DNA of 64,000 nucleotides from Verpa conica. Lineage: Eukaryota > Ascomycota > Pezizomycetes > Pezizales > Morchellaceae. Where the stretch lies: positions 62,001 to 126,000 of the forward strand of contig JAUFSD010000022.1 of assembly GCA_033030425.1 (NCBI GenBank), given 5' to 3'. The notes beneath the pieces are model-generated. The model did not search any database. It saw only the letters and a program-made list of their open reading frames with translations, and was not told where the DNA came from. Positions 46,064-59,030 of this stretch are shown one piece after another. The first letter of the stretch is position 1. Each line of letters begins with the position of its first letter. A program made the position numbers and the translations under genes.

Positions 46064-48636
46064 ATGGTTCAGGTCGCCGGCAACGGCACTGGGACTGGAG
46101 CCACCAATCCCCGCCGCGATAAGAAGCTCGCGGGTGACAGCAGTTCTGCACGCCCGTTGAAGCGTCGCTGCGTCAGTAACGCCTGCATCGCGTGCAGGAG
46201 GAGGAAATCAAAGGTATGTTATACAATTACAGGATATATTCTCTTTGCCTCTTTTGCCTCTTCTCCTCATCTTCTCATCTTCCCCTCTTCCCTCTTCCCC
46301 TCTTCCGTCATCGTCCGGAACCCTGACTCTGACAAGCGAATAGTGCGATGGGAACACGCCAGCATGCGCCGCGTGCGCCTCTGTGTACCATACCGAGTGC
46401 GTGTACGACCCTAATTCAGACCATCGGCGCAAGGGCGTCTACAAGGCCGACATCGATAACCTCAAGAACCAGAACAGCACTTTGCAAACGCTGATCGAGG
46501 CGATACTCAACTACCCTGAGGACCGTGTATATGAGCTAGTCCGGCAGATCCGCACCTGTGACTCACTCGAGGATCTCGCCGATTTGATACTCGCCGACGC
46601 AGCGGCAAACGATGGAGAAGGGGAGTCTCCGGAGAGTGGAACCTTTGATGCTACATCATCGGCGGTGGTGGGAGGGGGCAGCGACGCAGAGCCGGCGACT
46701 CTTGAGGCCGAACTCAGCGGGAAGATGGGGCAGCTGCGGATCGAGGACGGGCAGGTGCGGTTCATCGGGGCTACGTCGAATCTTATGTTTGTGCCGACTG
46801 AGCGGCCGGAGGATGAGGATGAGGAACAAGAGGATGGCAAAAGGAATGGCGTGGATCTATATGAGAAGAATCCTATCACGACTTGGACCAAAGTGACGGA
46901 CGACCCGGAGCTCATCAACCACCTGGTTACAATGTATTTTTCATGGCATTACCCGTATTTCACGACTCTCAGCAAGGACCTGTTCTATAAGGAGTTTGTT
47001 CATGGTATGCGTGGGTCATCGCATTCGGGAACTGTCTACTGTACACCACTGCTTGTCAATGCTATGCTTACGCTCGGGTGTCACTTTACATCTGTGCAAG
47101 GCTCAAGGGCGAACCAGAGTGACCCTGCAACTGCCGGAGACCACTTCTTCAAGGAGGCCAAGCGACTTATCCTTGAAAACGACGAGCACGAAAACCCCCG
47201 CTTGACAACGGTGCAGGCGCTCGCATTGATGAGTGTGCGCGAAGCTGGATGTGGGCGGGAGGCAAAGGGATGGGTGTATTCGGGCATGAGCTTCAGGATG
47301 GCCATGGATCTGGGATTGCATCTAGATCCCAGCTCTTTAAAGGAAGGCGTTGGTACTGGAGCTGCTGGGATTAGCGATGAGGAAGTTGACGCTCGGCGAG
47401 TGACATTCTGGGGATGTTATCTATTTGACAAGTGAGCGCCCTCTTTCCTCGAGTGTTCTGGAGGAACTCCTCTAATCTGGTGGTAGATGCTGGAGCAATT
47501 ACATGGGCCGCATGCCTCAACTCCCATCCTCAATGGTAACGGTTCCCAAGCCCGATGTTTTCCCCAGTGAAGACTCGGACAATTGGCTCCCCTACACTGA
47601 TACAGGCCTTTCCATGTCTAATCCCCAGCCTTCCCGGATCCGCGCCGTCTCTCTCCGCATCACAATGCTCTGCGAAATCAGCAATGATATACTTCTCTCC
47701 TTCTACAACCCCACTCCCGGAATCGCCACTGCTGGAGGAGCAGCATCCGCAGATGCATCAGCCACTATCGCAAAGGTGCTACAGCAAGGCAAAAACAGCG
47801 CTGCCGGTGAATTCAAGAAACTCGGCGAACTCTTCACAAGACTCGAAGAGTGGCGGAAGAAGCTCCCCCCAGAGCTTGAAGCAAAAGAAGGGAGTCTCCC
47901 GAGTGTGCTCCTCATGCATATGTTTCACCAAACCCTCTATATCCACCTTTTCCGACCGTTCCTAAAATTCTCTGCGGCGACAACATCAACACTCTCCCAC
48001 CTTGACCCGCGGAAAGCATGTCTAGGCGCAGCGACAACAATGTCTAAGTACCTCCGCTTCTATAAGCGTCGATACGGACTCCGGCAGATTTGTAATGTAG
48101 CAGGATACTTCATCCACTCAGCATGCACCATCCACCTCCTCAACCTCGGCCAGAAAACGGCCAAGCGCGACATAGTCCAAGGCCTCAAATCACTCGAGGA
48201 AATCGGCGAATGCTGGCTCGTTGCCAAGCGCGCACTAATAATCGTCGGTGTCCTCGTGAAAAGATGGCAGATCGAACTCCCGGAGGAAGCAGAAGGCGTA
48301 CTCAGCCGCTGCTGGGCGGAGGGACGTCGATTTGGCCTAGGGGCAGAAGTAGAACGTGTCCTTGGCAGAAAAGTAGACCGGGGAAGAAAGAAGGGATCGT
48401 CGAACCAAGCAGCTCCTCCATCTACACCAAGTAGTCCCCCACCACCGAGCACGGTTGGTATATACGGCAGCACAACTCCCAATTCTGCGTCACCCATAGG
48501 GCCTGTCAGGTCGCCTACACAGTTCCATCAGCCATTCTTCCCACAAACCTCTACTGCAACGCCACCAGGTATTGCAGTAGCGAATTCTCCTACCCCTTCG
48601 GCGTACCTTAGCCCTACTATCCCTCCAATCTCGTCG

Positions 48637-48673
<37 letters not shown>

Positions 48674-48990
48674 CGTTTTTTGGTCAGATTCAGCAGCCAT
48701 ATATATTCAACGCCCCATCGCCTAGTTCAGCGACTGCTAGCACACCCCAGAGCGCCCTCGATAACGGAGATGGTTTTACACAGGATTGGTGGTACCGTGA
48801 CCAAACGGAGCTGGCGAGCGAGTTGGGAGTTGGGATGGGAATAGACTGGGGCTTGGCTAGTGCAAATGTTGGGACTGGCGCAACACCAGGCGGACTAGAG
48901 ACCACCAGCGAGAATACGGATAATACTCAAAATAACGTGGCGGGATCAGGCGCTGGGTTTGGGGGATTAGATGGGTTTGGGAATTGGTAG
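46064..48990 (+). CDS. Zn2Cys6 transcription factor (NirA/NIT4-like)
   Basis: Three exons, 46064-46213, 46344-47431 and 47487-48990, give 913 residues. The binuclear zinc cluster CIACRRRKSK|CDGNTPACAAC...C (Cys 41, 44, 51, 58, 61, 69) is split by intron 1 between Lys50 and Cys51. It is preceded by basic KRRC and followed by YDPNSDHRRKGVYKADIDNL, a linker/dimerisation segment I associate with regulators annotated as nitrogen-assimilation factors of the NirA type. The middle is a fungal-specific TF domain (LTTVQALALMSVREAGCGRE, GMSFRMAMDLGLHLD, FWGCYLFDK|CWS). The last 200 residues are Ser/Pro-rich with a polyglutamine run (48636-48672) and a Gly-rich end, a likely activation region. It should act in the nucleus as a DNA-binding activator. 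The nitrate link is by resemblance only, and no nitrate genes are nearby. Confidence 0.88.
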
Positions 48991-50823
48991 TTATAGTAGT
49001 TGAGATTGGCTTGTAGAAAAAAAGGAAGTGGGGAATCTTGTTGGAGAAAAAAAGAGTTTGTAAGAATCATGCAGTGGGTGTATGGAGCGTTCGGGTTTGG
49101 GTTCGGGTTCTTTTTACTCGGGAGTACTTTTACGTTGTTTCTTTCTTCCTTATTTCCCCCCCTAGCTCCTTCTTACGTATCATTTGTTTGTTTTTTACAG
49201 ACCTTTTGTGTAGCTATGTAGTTATGCCTTTTTGACTTTGTTTTTTTATGTCTCCCCTTTATGAGTTATTGATATATATATAGGTATTATTATTCTCTTT
49301 TTTCTTTTTTTCTTTTTCGCAGTCTCTCGTTTCATACCATACTCGTTTTAGTTCTTGAATTGGACCTTGTAGAAGTTTGGAATTAGGGATGTCAATTGAA
49401 TAAATACTTTAACAAGTCTCAAAAGTCTAGTTATCTAGTGCCTAGTATGTGAGTGGCCATGTTGTACATACGAGGTCAGGTTCTGGGCACCTCTAGATTC
49501 ACCGATCAGCCGGGTACTACGCCTGCCGGGGTAACTCTGTGGACAGTGGTAGTGGTAGCACCAGCTTCCACGCAAAATTGTTGGCGTAGTACAAGTTCTA
49601 TGTAGGGAGATAAGCGTGGAGCCTAGAGCGGGTAGCTTGATAAGCGATGTGTGGTGAGATGTATATATAATCTTGCTTAATTTATTTTTAGGCTTCTATG
49701 TCCTAGCTACTGTGGTAACGGAATCCTATCTGATCTTTATTTACGTATTCAGGGTTTTTAAAGGGTGTTTAGTTTCTATTAGGGTGGCGGTTTTTTTTAC
49801 GGGGAGTATAAGTGGAATTTTAGGGAGGGGAGTCATCAATGCGTGAATCATGGTTTATCACTCGTTATTAGGATGTCTTATCTTTCATCCGGTACTTTAG
49901 ACAATAGGTCTCCGTGGCTCTTCTCCTACCTACATGGTTACTACATATCGAGAAATTGGTTTCCACTCCAACTATAGTAAGCAAATTTCCCGACATTGAG
50001 GTGTTTCTGAGAAAGTCAGTGGCTAGCTAGAGGACGTACGTGAAGCATCTCTCATCAAGTATGAAGTCTAGAAACCGATGGCAGTCACGAGTCATGGTGT
50101 ATTTTCTACCAGGGTAATAACTCCCGTAATTAAACCCTTGCTGATAATCAAGTCAGGGAGATTTTAGTTAAAATCCGCATCTGGCGTAATGTTCAAGATA
50201 GGGGGGGGGTGTTCGAGGCTTTACGGGAGTGGTTATTCTGGGAACTACGGTAAGTTTCTAGTCTCGTTTGCTTATAATATCTTTACATAGTTTACGCTGT
50301 ATTTACACATTCTTACAGAGGCTCTAGCTTTAGATTAATAATTTATACACACATATAATTAGAGAGTGTGGTATCGAATAGCCCGGTAAAGTTACTAGCA
50401 GCTACTTTTATTTGATAACTATTATATGAGTTAGAGAATCTAATCTAATCGTCTCCTGTGTTATTTGATCCAACACCTTTAACGCTCCTACACTACATCG
50501 AGGCCGGTTTTTGCCCAACGATTCAGCAGTTTATAAAAGACCAAATGACCGGTCATAAAGTATAGTCATGGTGTGGACAATACGGAACACGAAAACGGAC
50601 CCTCTTGGTCTTCAATGTTTAGCTACCATTGGGTAGTCCCAGCCACCAGTTGTCGGTTTCTTCCCCATTCTCTGTACCTTGCATATCAGTCTTTTGTTCT
50701 TTTTTCTTTGATTTTAAGTAGTCCATCGGCCAATACTGTAGTACTAGTCAGGTACCTAATCCCGGCTCGTAATGCTACTAAAGGTCAGTATAAAAGCTCT
50801 AGGTTAGGAGGAGACTACTTACC

Positions 50824-51240
50824 TTCTTCATAATCAGAAACCCCAAAATCTTTAGGTTTAACCGGTGGATGCACTGGTTGACCTAGTGGGAAGTTTTGAG
50901 TTGTATCTGGTGTATCAGAGTCGCCCTCCTAATAAGTTATTTTAGGAGATATTAGGTCTTGGGAGTACCACAAATAAGTTAAGAAGCATCTCAATAGCTT
51001 CTTAGTTATACCATAATATCTAGTAATATCGGCAAGGTGCAGGATAGATTAGGAGACAAACCTTTGGTTGGAATAGCTCGCCTACAGAGCCCTGGGCGAC
51101 CCTTAAACGCTCTGCTACCATTACTCCAATCTCTGGCCCATCCGGTCTTTTCTCCGCTTCTCGCACCGGTGACTTCCCGCGGGATGCAGCCTCCCCCGCA
51201 ATGGTCCTATTGATGTGATTTAGTCTGGCGTTTTTCGGGA
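50824..51240 (-). pseudogene. Possible gene remnant, two exon-like segments
   Basis: On the minus strand an open segment (about 51210-51062) ends in PKG-type donor GTTTGT. It is followed by an acceptor TTATTAG at about 50935, then an open segment of 35 codons (EGDSDTPDTTQNFPLG...) that ends at a GTAAGT donor near 50822. Composition is coding-like but upstream and downstream exons break off. A basic Arg/Glu-rich helix is encoded near 51700-51600, in another frame. No family is recognised; this could be a decayed gene or chance. Confidence 0.25.
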
Positions 51241-51979
51241 AGATTTTGTCTAGTTGTACTTAGCCCCGGCTAGACAAATATCAATGAGTGGCTGTAAGTA
51301 TAAAATATAGTACATATATGAAGTCCATGGGGAGTATACTTTGAGGCGAGCAGTGCCTTTTTTTAAAGCACTCATTAACTGAAGACACTGTCTTTAATTT
51401 AAATACCTAAAGGTCTTTGGCATGATAAACTCCTCCTCAAACTTCCATCTATAGCTATATTTGGCTTTTGGATGTAGGGAGACCTTCTCTGGTGGTAAAT
51501 CAATACCTAAAACTGTTTCTTTGTGCACTATTAGTTTGATATTAAGGGGGGATATATATACTCTAGGAGGTAGCAAGTATAGCTTTACGTACTTGCCAAA
51601 GATATAATCTTTTCTCTCAGTAGCTCTTGATTCCTCCTTCTCTCATCTTGGAGCCTCTTCGTGCTTTCTTCCTTAGCGTGTGGATTTCTTGGCCTGGCTC
51701 TTTTCTAATAAGGCATGGTCGTGTTTGTTGTATATAGCTTTGCTAGAGTCCTAATTGCAGAATGGAGCGACTTAAGAAAGGGGTGATGATTAAGAAATAC
51801 CTTACTCAGCTATACTCCATGACTTAAGCCCTAAACTCGATCGGGTGAATAGATTATATGTTTCATAGCACGAGACTTAATTTATAATAAACACGGTTCA
51901 TTGCTATCAAAAAATATTTGCATAATTATATGTCTATGTCCTTTTTAAAAATTAAATAATTTATGTATAATCCGAGGTA

Positions 51980-52283
51980 CAGTCAGTATGCAGAAATGTT
52001 CGTGATGAAACAGGTTTCAGATGGCGCAAAGCGATCCATAAAGTTATGTTTATCTAAGTCTAAAAATCTATCAAAAAACCTCAAAAGGTAATTTTATCAG
52101 CAAAAATTTCCCTTGGTTCTCTACCATCTCATCCACCCAAGTTCCTATTTGGAGTATTTAGTTGCTTGTTCTTATATTTCTACAAAAATTTCTAACATAG
52201 GTCAACATTGCCGGAATTTCCCACTGAGACACATTTCGTCATCTTAGACTTGTCTCATCACGAACATTTCTGCATACTGACTA
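51980..52283. mobile_element. Tc1/mariner-type MITE, 304 bp, near-perfect TIRs
   Basis: The left end starts CAGTCAGTATGCAGAAATGT and continues TCGTGATGA. The right end is its exact complement over at least 27 bases (TCATCACGAACATTTCTGCA then TACTGAC). The only terminal difference is at the first base (C versus T). TA flanks the element (51978-51979 and 52284-52285). It is non-coding. The unmutated ends suggest recent activity, unlike the relic at 8702. Confidence 0.88.
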
Positions 52284-55200
52284 TATATAGTTCGCGTAGT
52301 CATAAAGATGAGGTAATGATTAGAGCGCTAGAACTCTCTTTAGGAACAACTAGCTGTTAAATAGAAGATATATGGCCTTATATACTAACAAAGGTTTATA
52401 ACTTTTATTTTGTAACTAAGGCTTTGGTTGGTAAGTAATAGAAGTCTATGCAGGGTAGAGCGTTCCATATATGTAGTACTTAGCCGTAACTAGATGTGCA
52501 TATTCGCGTTTAGCCCTGCAACACCATGCGCCAATACTACCGAATATAGCGGCTAATACGAGCAGATAACTACCTCCAAGAATCCTAATCAATAAGATCT
52601 TAGTTAACAAAGATATACCTGTCTCTTAAAAAGGGGCCAAAAATATCACGAGAAATGACTTGGGACGCACAGAGTGGATTAATGAGTAGATATAATACTG
52701 CTTACTTATATATATGGGAGTCTTCTAGGGGGTGAAGAGCTAGTTTTACGGAAATAGTAAGTATTTGATTTGTTTAACTGAGATCAATATCTCCGCCCAC
52801 CAGCTACACAGCTAGTTCTATTACTTGTCGTATTTTCGGGACATTATACATCTAGGTTCATGACCCAGTACATTATTCGAAATATTCATGATTATCACCA
52901 ACTTGATTAGCGAGACAAGCTAATCGCTTGAATGAATTATATGAGAATCGGTAGGCAACTGATCGAGTGAGTTGGAACATTTTTGCCGGTAACTCTTTTC
53001 CTTGCTTGGATTGGCCTAAGTATATTTCTTTGAAGCAGTTCATTGGAATGCTCACAGCGGCCGCTTTTTCCACAAGCAGAGCATATAACCACAGCTGGCA
53101 TCTTCATTGGGATTGCTTTTCCCAGATGCTCAATATAACAGGCTGGTTGTATATACCGGCCAAATCGTGCCAATCAAGTTAGAAACTCCGAGTCTTTGGC
53201 CATCTCACCAGAAGCTGCCCCAATAGCATTTCTCGTGTAGGCGATGAGCAAGTCTAAGCTTTGCGGGGATTTAGTTTCCCCGCTTTTTTGTGCCGGTAGA
53301 GTGCTTTTTTTTAAGCCCCTCAGCTCCTCTTTCTCAGCTCTAGTATCGTCACTAGATAAAACTTCAGTCAATGACTTTCAGAAAGGCAATCTTATCATAC
53401 CGATAAACTACCATGGGCCTGAATGACCTCCTAAAGCCTTCGGAACACCGGGAATCTACGAAGGGGGTTCTTCCTACGCAACCAGAAAGGCTCCCCGCTT
53501 CGCAGACTCTCGCAGAAGCGCTACCCTACCCCCTCCTACATTATCGAGAGTCGAATTCTAGAGTTCGATCCTGCTTGTGAGTTCTTCTGACGGATAAAGA
53601 ATAAGTAGATGTTAAACAGATGTGGAGAATAAGGGCCAGTTCGGCTGAAGAGGGGGGGGAGACCAAGAATTCGACTCGACTAAAGAAAGTGAAAGATCAG
53701 AAATCCGACTCGAGATGCTTCAAAGAAGGGGAAAGTGCTACCAAACCTGTAATGTGATACTAGAGAAGCACATTCGCAAGCACTCAAGACCCACAGCTTA
53801 GAATACCAGCCCCCGCTGTCTTAGAGCGGTGTTCTACGCACACTTGTGGGAAACTATTATCAACACTCCCACCTCGATCGACTGAGACATTTTATCAACA
53901 GCCCCCCCACCTTTTACTCCTTATCCAACTTCAACAGCTATTATCGCACCTATGTGTAAGGTGGGCCAGTCCGGAAATTAAACTTTAGTGTTTTAGCTGA
54001 TAATTACCAGTTAATCACAACAAATAGGTCTCGATCTCTCACGAGATGCTGCTCAAACCCCACTATGGCTGAAATGGTAGCTCATTACGAAGATCTCGTA
54101 TATACCGCCTCACCTTTTGCCTAAACGTTTTGACTCTCATATAAATTTAGAAACCTTGGCCGTGGAGGGGTATCTTTTATATGCTTTGTGGGGAATCCTC
54201 GCCACAGGTGCATCCTCGGTCAGCTGAATGTGTTAGGTCTTACGTAGTGCGTGTACGATCCCTCCAATAAACAATCCCAAACTTCATGTCTTATCGATCC
54301 GAGCTCCCTTGGCTCATTGATCTCCAGCTCTAAGATAGCTATTTCGTGGACTCAGCCGGTGATCATTCGGGACGAGGAGTATACACAGCCTTGTTTTATG
54401 GTAATTCTTGGGGTGTACGTATACGTGTAACTCCGTGGAGTGATAGGTTTGGGTATCAAGAGAAATTTCCTGTAGAACTTTAACTATGACGCGTTCATGG
54501 CGGCAATGAGGCGATAAAGACAGTCCGGTGGCAATTATGTAACTATCTTGTGATAGTTTATCATTTCTTCTCATAAATTTTAAGTTTTAAACCTATTTGT
54601 TCCTACAAATGGAGTTCATTTACCTGAATTCTGTTTTTTCCGTCTTCTCTCCCCCTCCAACTTGACGACTAGGTTTTAAGACCTCTAATACGCCAGAGCA
54701 TACCTACATAGTTAAATGAGTCAATTGATTAGGTGTATAGGTTTATGCACGATAGTGACCCTAATTCCCGCCGCATTATGTGTGCAATGAAATAATGCTT
54801 GCATATGCGGGTTACTTCAGCTCCTCGGGCTAGGTAGTAGGGCTTAGGGTCAAATGTGCCTTAATTAGAGGATTCATTTTTTACAGTATTACGCTGCTTA
54901 AAATTAAAGTAGCATCTGTCTCTTTATTTCAACTACCCTACTATATTAATGTAGTGATGGTGCTATAAAGTACTGAGCAAGGAGACTATGTCTTCTTTAC
55001 CAAGATTGCTCGATCTTGTATTGACGTATGCGGGGCAGAAACAAATAAAGTATGGAATCTTAGCAGGATTTGAAGCCTTGGTGTGTTACAAATGGAGGCG
55101 GCTCATAAATATGACTGTAGTTGGCCTGAATGGTATGTGTTTGATTATGACCTCTCTTGTTATAAACTTATAGATTCATCCAGATGCTTGAAATACCCTC

Positions 55201-57165
55201 AATTCTATCTGGAAAGGTAATAGCAGGGAAATTTCTTTGTCCTTAGGCTCGTGTGCATCTGCACAATCAAGCCTTTTTTGTACGACCTGTAAATGGTAGG
55301 TTTTGATTTGTGGAATTTATGGGCGCCTTGTACTTCGGGGATGGGGAAAGTGACGAGAGCTGTAGCACTAGGGCGAATTGTGAGAAAAGATCGGTGTAAT
55401 TTCGCCACCACAGCCCCCGTATTCTATCCCGACGTACTTGTGCTACTACTAGTATATTTTATCATTACTTTCCCGAGCGTGCATGACAACCGTTGAGGTA
55501 AATGTCTTAGCTAGGTGTATAAAATCAAGTTTTTTTGTGATCTCGGCGCTACCGAATAATGGGGCCCTAAGGTAGCCCACAGGAGGTATGAAGAAAGGGT
55601 TAGGACTAGACGAGGTACCCGCAAAGTAGTCTGTGCTTTACAGCGTTGTTGTTGATAACCCTAACCCTAGCTTTTATATTCCACTATCGATCTGGCCAGG
55701 CGGATCACTAGCACCCATGACCCGGCCTCGTTCGGTACCGCCGATATTACAGTATCAAATTAACAGTAAGGTGCAATCACTACCCCCTAGCCCCTTTTCA
55801 GTGAATAAGAAGTTTGAAACCCTTATATACTTTGAGAAAAGAGGTGTGGATGTGTGGATTCCAGGACCTCGGCTTCCGGCAGAGGAACTCATACCTGCAA
55901 GAAGTTACCTCTACATATATATGTACACTTATAAGTGTAAGGTTTAAATTGCCTAGAAACAAAAGTGGCTTTCGAACTAGATGTTATCATACTTCAATAT
56001 GTACATACAATGCCCCAATAATCCACTAAAACGAAATACCTTTCCATATTGCTTTTCTCTTGTCACTGCCTCAAAAGCCGCTAGGTTATGTGAGTTTCCA
56101 TGTAGCTAGGCTAAAAAGACAATAGCACCATCCTTGGAATTTCTTTTAGAGTAGATTATCTTTTGTGTATAACGTCTCGAACTTGATCTTTGGGGGTAGG
56201 AGAAGTACTTTCAGAAAGAATAGCTATTTCTTAGTTCCCTCTTACCATAGATTTGGATTCTAGGTGAAAAAGCAGTGTAAATCTAATACATGAGTAGACT
56301 ATCTCAAAAACATCGAGGGTGTACTTCGGAGAGATAATGTTGGCAGCCTGGTCATAAAAGAGCCACTGTTTATGGAGGGTAGGTCAGCTTGGCCACATCC
56401 CGGAGTGGTTCACCAAATGTGTAACCTAGGCTATTCAGGTAATGTTTCCTCCAACAGCATGTGAATTTGCAATTTCGAAAGCCTCATACTCCTTTGGGAG
56501 TCGGAATGGCTTTATAGAGCCTCTATACAGCTCGATTTTGATAAGTCTTAGATTGTGTTTCTTCTGGCCCGACCTGAAACTAAGACAACTATTAGCGTAG
56601 TCTTGATAGCTATACAGTTGCCCAAACTATTATGTATGCTATGGTTGGTCTGAGGCCATGTTTATGTGTAGCAGCTATATATATCTACGAATAGGCCTTG
56701 ATTGAAAGGCATATGTACTGCCCCTTCGCACAAAACGTGGTTATGTGGTACAGTGTGGCACAATTCACTTAATTGGATCGTCTGAGGAGAAGAAACGTGC
56801 AAGAAGAAGCTCCCCAATATTCACTTCAGGGACAGGATATGTACACACCTGAAAGGGCATCTACGTAATGCTCATGTAGGTAAAAGGGATAGGTTTTGGG
56901 CTCTCATGTGCTTTACTATCATACTACTATTTAGCTGTATACTATGCTTTTAAGAGGAGTATAAAAGGGTTGAGCATCTCCAGGCTGGGATTCACGTACC
57001 TGCATTTTCTAGGAATTTGACCATCTTTTCTCCCTAGCTCTGTCACCATATACATATTTGCAAGATCATTTCTTTCAACATCACATCTTCCCCGAACCTA
57101 TAATACCCTCACTTTGATAAAAAGCCATTTTTTCTACTTTTTATATTCTCGAGTCTTTGGGGCAA

Positions 57166-57393
57166 ATGGCTGACTCGCCCGTCACCGCGCCTATGTCTGA
57201 AACATCACAGAGCGTGAGCCATATTCACCGCAGAATCTTTACCGATGGGGAGATATCATCTACAGTTATTGGAGTGGTAGGCGTCATGGTAGCGATTATG
57301 ACTCTATTCGGAGGACGGAGACTTTGCAGAGGCTTAAGGAGAACCAGCCGGTATGTAAGTGATGAAGTGTCATTTTATGACGTTATCGTATGA
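57166..57393 (+). CDS. Small single-pass membrane protein (putative)
   Basis: 75 residues from the ATG at 57166; an alternative TTG nine bases upstream is unlikely to be used. The first 30 residues are hydrophilic, then a single hydrophobic segment (STVIGVVGVMVAIMTLFGG) is followed by a positively charged RRLCRGLRRTSR stretch, a stop-transfer arrangement. Pyrimidine-rich leader sequence with TATAATA-like words precedes it. A GTATGT donor-like word occurs within the last codons (about 57350), so further exons cannot be excluded. No family is recognised. It may be a small conserved fungal membrane protein or a chance frame. Confidence 0.4.
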   Translation: MADSPVTAPMSETSQSVSHIHRRIFTDGEISSTVIGVVGVMVAIMTLFGGRRLCRGLRRTSRYVSDEVSFYDVIV

Positions 57394-59030
57394 ATTACGA
57401 TAAGTGGTCGGTCACAGACACACGACGTCCAAAATTCCCTTCTCTAGCGAAGCGGTAAGAAGGATTTAATACCGCTTTACCTGAGAAAGCAATTCCAACG
57501 TCTTATATGACCAACTATTTATCACAATTCATATGGTACCTCATCTAGCACATCATCCCCCGTATTAATAGCATTAGTCTCGTGCCCAGCCCCTACAGCA
57601 GCTTTCAATAGGTGGGGATGGGAACGAGACTATATTCACCCATGCTTGATAGATATATGCTAAACCTTGACTACCAGGAGCGAAGTCCAACAGGATGTTG
57701 AACGCAATTCTAGCACAATGCTTAGAGCTTCTCCAACCACCATTATCCATCAGAGTACGGAGACTTGTTACTACCAGTATTAGTAGTAATTAAAACATAT
57801 TCCAGCTTTTTCCCCACCAAGAACACGTAAGTTAAAACCCCAGAATTCTTTAATTAAGCTTAATACTACATTGGAATACAAACCAAGATGTAACAACTAT
57901 ATAGGCAGGTTCTGTTATTTCTTGTTTGGCCTACCATACTGGATGTGTTCTTTTTTTTTTTCTTTCTGTTATTTAATTTATAATTTTGGGCCTGGTTGTC
58001 TCAAATTGAAGATAGACGTTAGTTTTTAGGGGGATATTAAAAATTCCCAGATTCTTTATACCATTTCTAATTCTTTTTTCCTCCCTTCAATAAGCGGGCG
58101 ACTTTAAAGAGGTCGTAGGGGCCGGAGTACTCAGTTCACGGGCTTTTCTTGGCGTATCCTTTGTGGAAACCTGAGATGCCCAGGAGGACAGCATTAGATC
58201 TTGGAAACACCATAGTCGGATAGATAATAGCTCCGGCCGGCCGGCTACTTCCAGCGATGCCACTAGGTCGAGGCTCTCAATGTCTCCCGAGAAGTCGGCG
58301 TGAAGGCCGGTACGCTGACCATTAATACTGGATGCTATTGGTCTCCGCAAGTCTCCCCCGCAACTCCAGCCGCATTAGCTCCGAGAAAAACGTCACCACC
58401 CCAGATTCGGGCTTCCTGCAGTGTCGTACAGAATAATTGAGGGGTTCATTTTTCTTTTTAAGGAGATGAAGTCCTGAATGGCATGTCTTAGGTTGTGAGT
58501 TAGGGGTAGTTCTTTACTGATCGATGCGATTAGATAGAACCAATAGAGATTAGCAAAGGAAATCTCGTTCCTGAATCCTGCTACCTGGGTTTACAGATCG
58601 CGACGGAGTTGGGTTCGATGTCTGGAACAGGTCAAGAAGTGGAGTGGAACTCGCCACTGCATAATAAAGCCATGAGCTTGGCTACCTGGGGTGCGACTTT
58701 CCCTACCCAGTTTTGTCGTGCACGGCCAAATCTCGGAAAAATTATAACAAGTCCATTTGGGGGCGAGCATCCATAATCGCACATATATGGAATTTTCCCG
58801 CGGTTACATCACGGCTAACACTTCTGAGCACATAGATTCCTAGCTCCACATATGCCTAGTATACCCCGCCACGTCTGTCTGCTATCTTTCTTGCTGCTGG
58901 TATACTCTGGCCTGCCGCGCTGGCGTGGCGATATCCGTGGAATATGGAGTATAAAGACACCGTACCCGGCCATTGTCCTTATGTGTTCAGTAGTAAGTAG
59001 CTTTTCGGGGAACTCGACGAACTTTCAAAT
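57394..59030. other. Intergenic, upstream of GH32 gene
   Basis: No gene is recognised; minus-strand frames at 58087-58350 and 58591-58782 lack signatures. A TATAAAG box occurs at 58950-58956. Confidence 0.5.
58950..58956 (+). promoter_or_regulatory. TATA box of the GH32 gene
   Basis: TATAAAG lies about 75 bases upstream of the GH32 start codon at 59031, a normal distance for a fungal core promoter. Confidence 0.5.

Larger units (their letters stand above)
48991..57165. other. Gene-poor region of 8 kb
   Basis: AT-rich. It contains a MITE with perfect ends (51980-52283) and weak minus-strand exon-like frames near 50824-51240. Minus-strand frames at 52873-53371 carry a CSACGKSGRCEH cysteine cluster but change frame and show no family. 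No intact gene is recognised. The G-run at 50202-50209 and T-runs are simple sequence. Confidence 0.5.

Noticed and set aside
52873..53371. Three overlapping minus-strand frames with a CSACGKSGRCEH cluster
   Set aside because: They lie in different frames without supported introns; a zinc-binding protein cannot be argued from this.
55655..55672. CCCTAACCCTA telomere-like word
   Set aside because: Only two units inside ordinary sequence; no telomere or subtelomere context.
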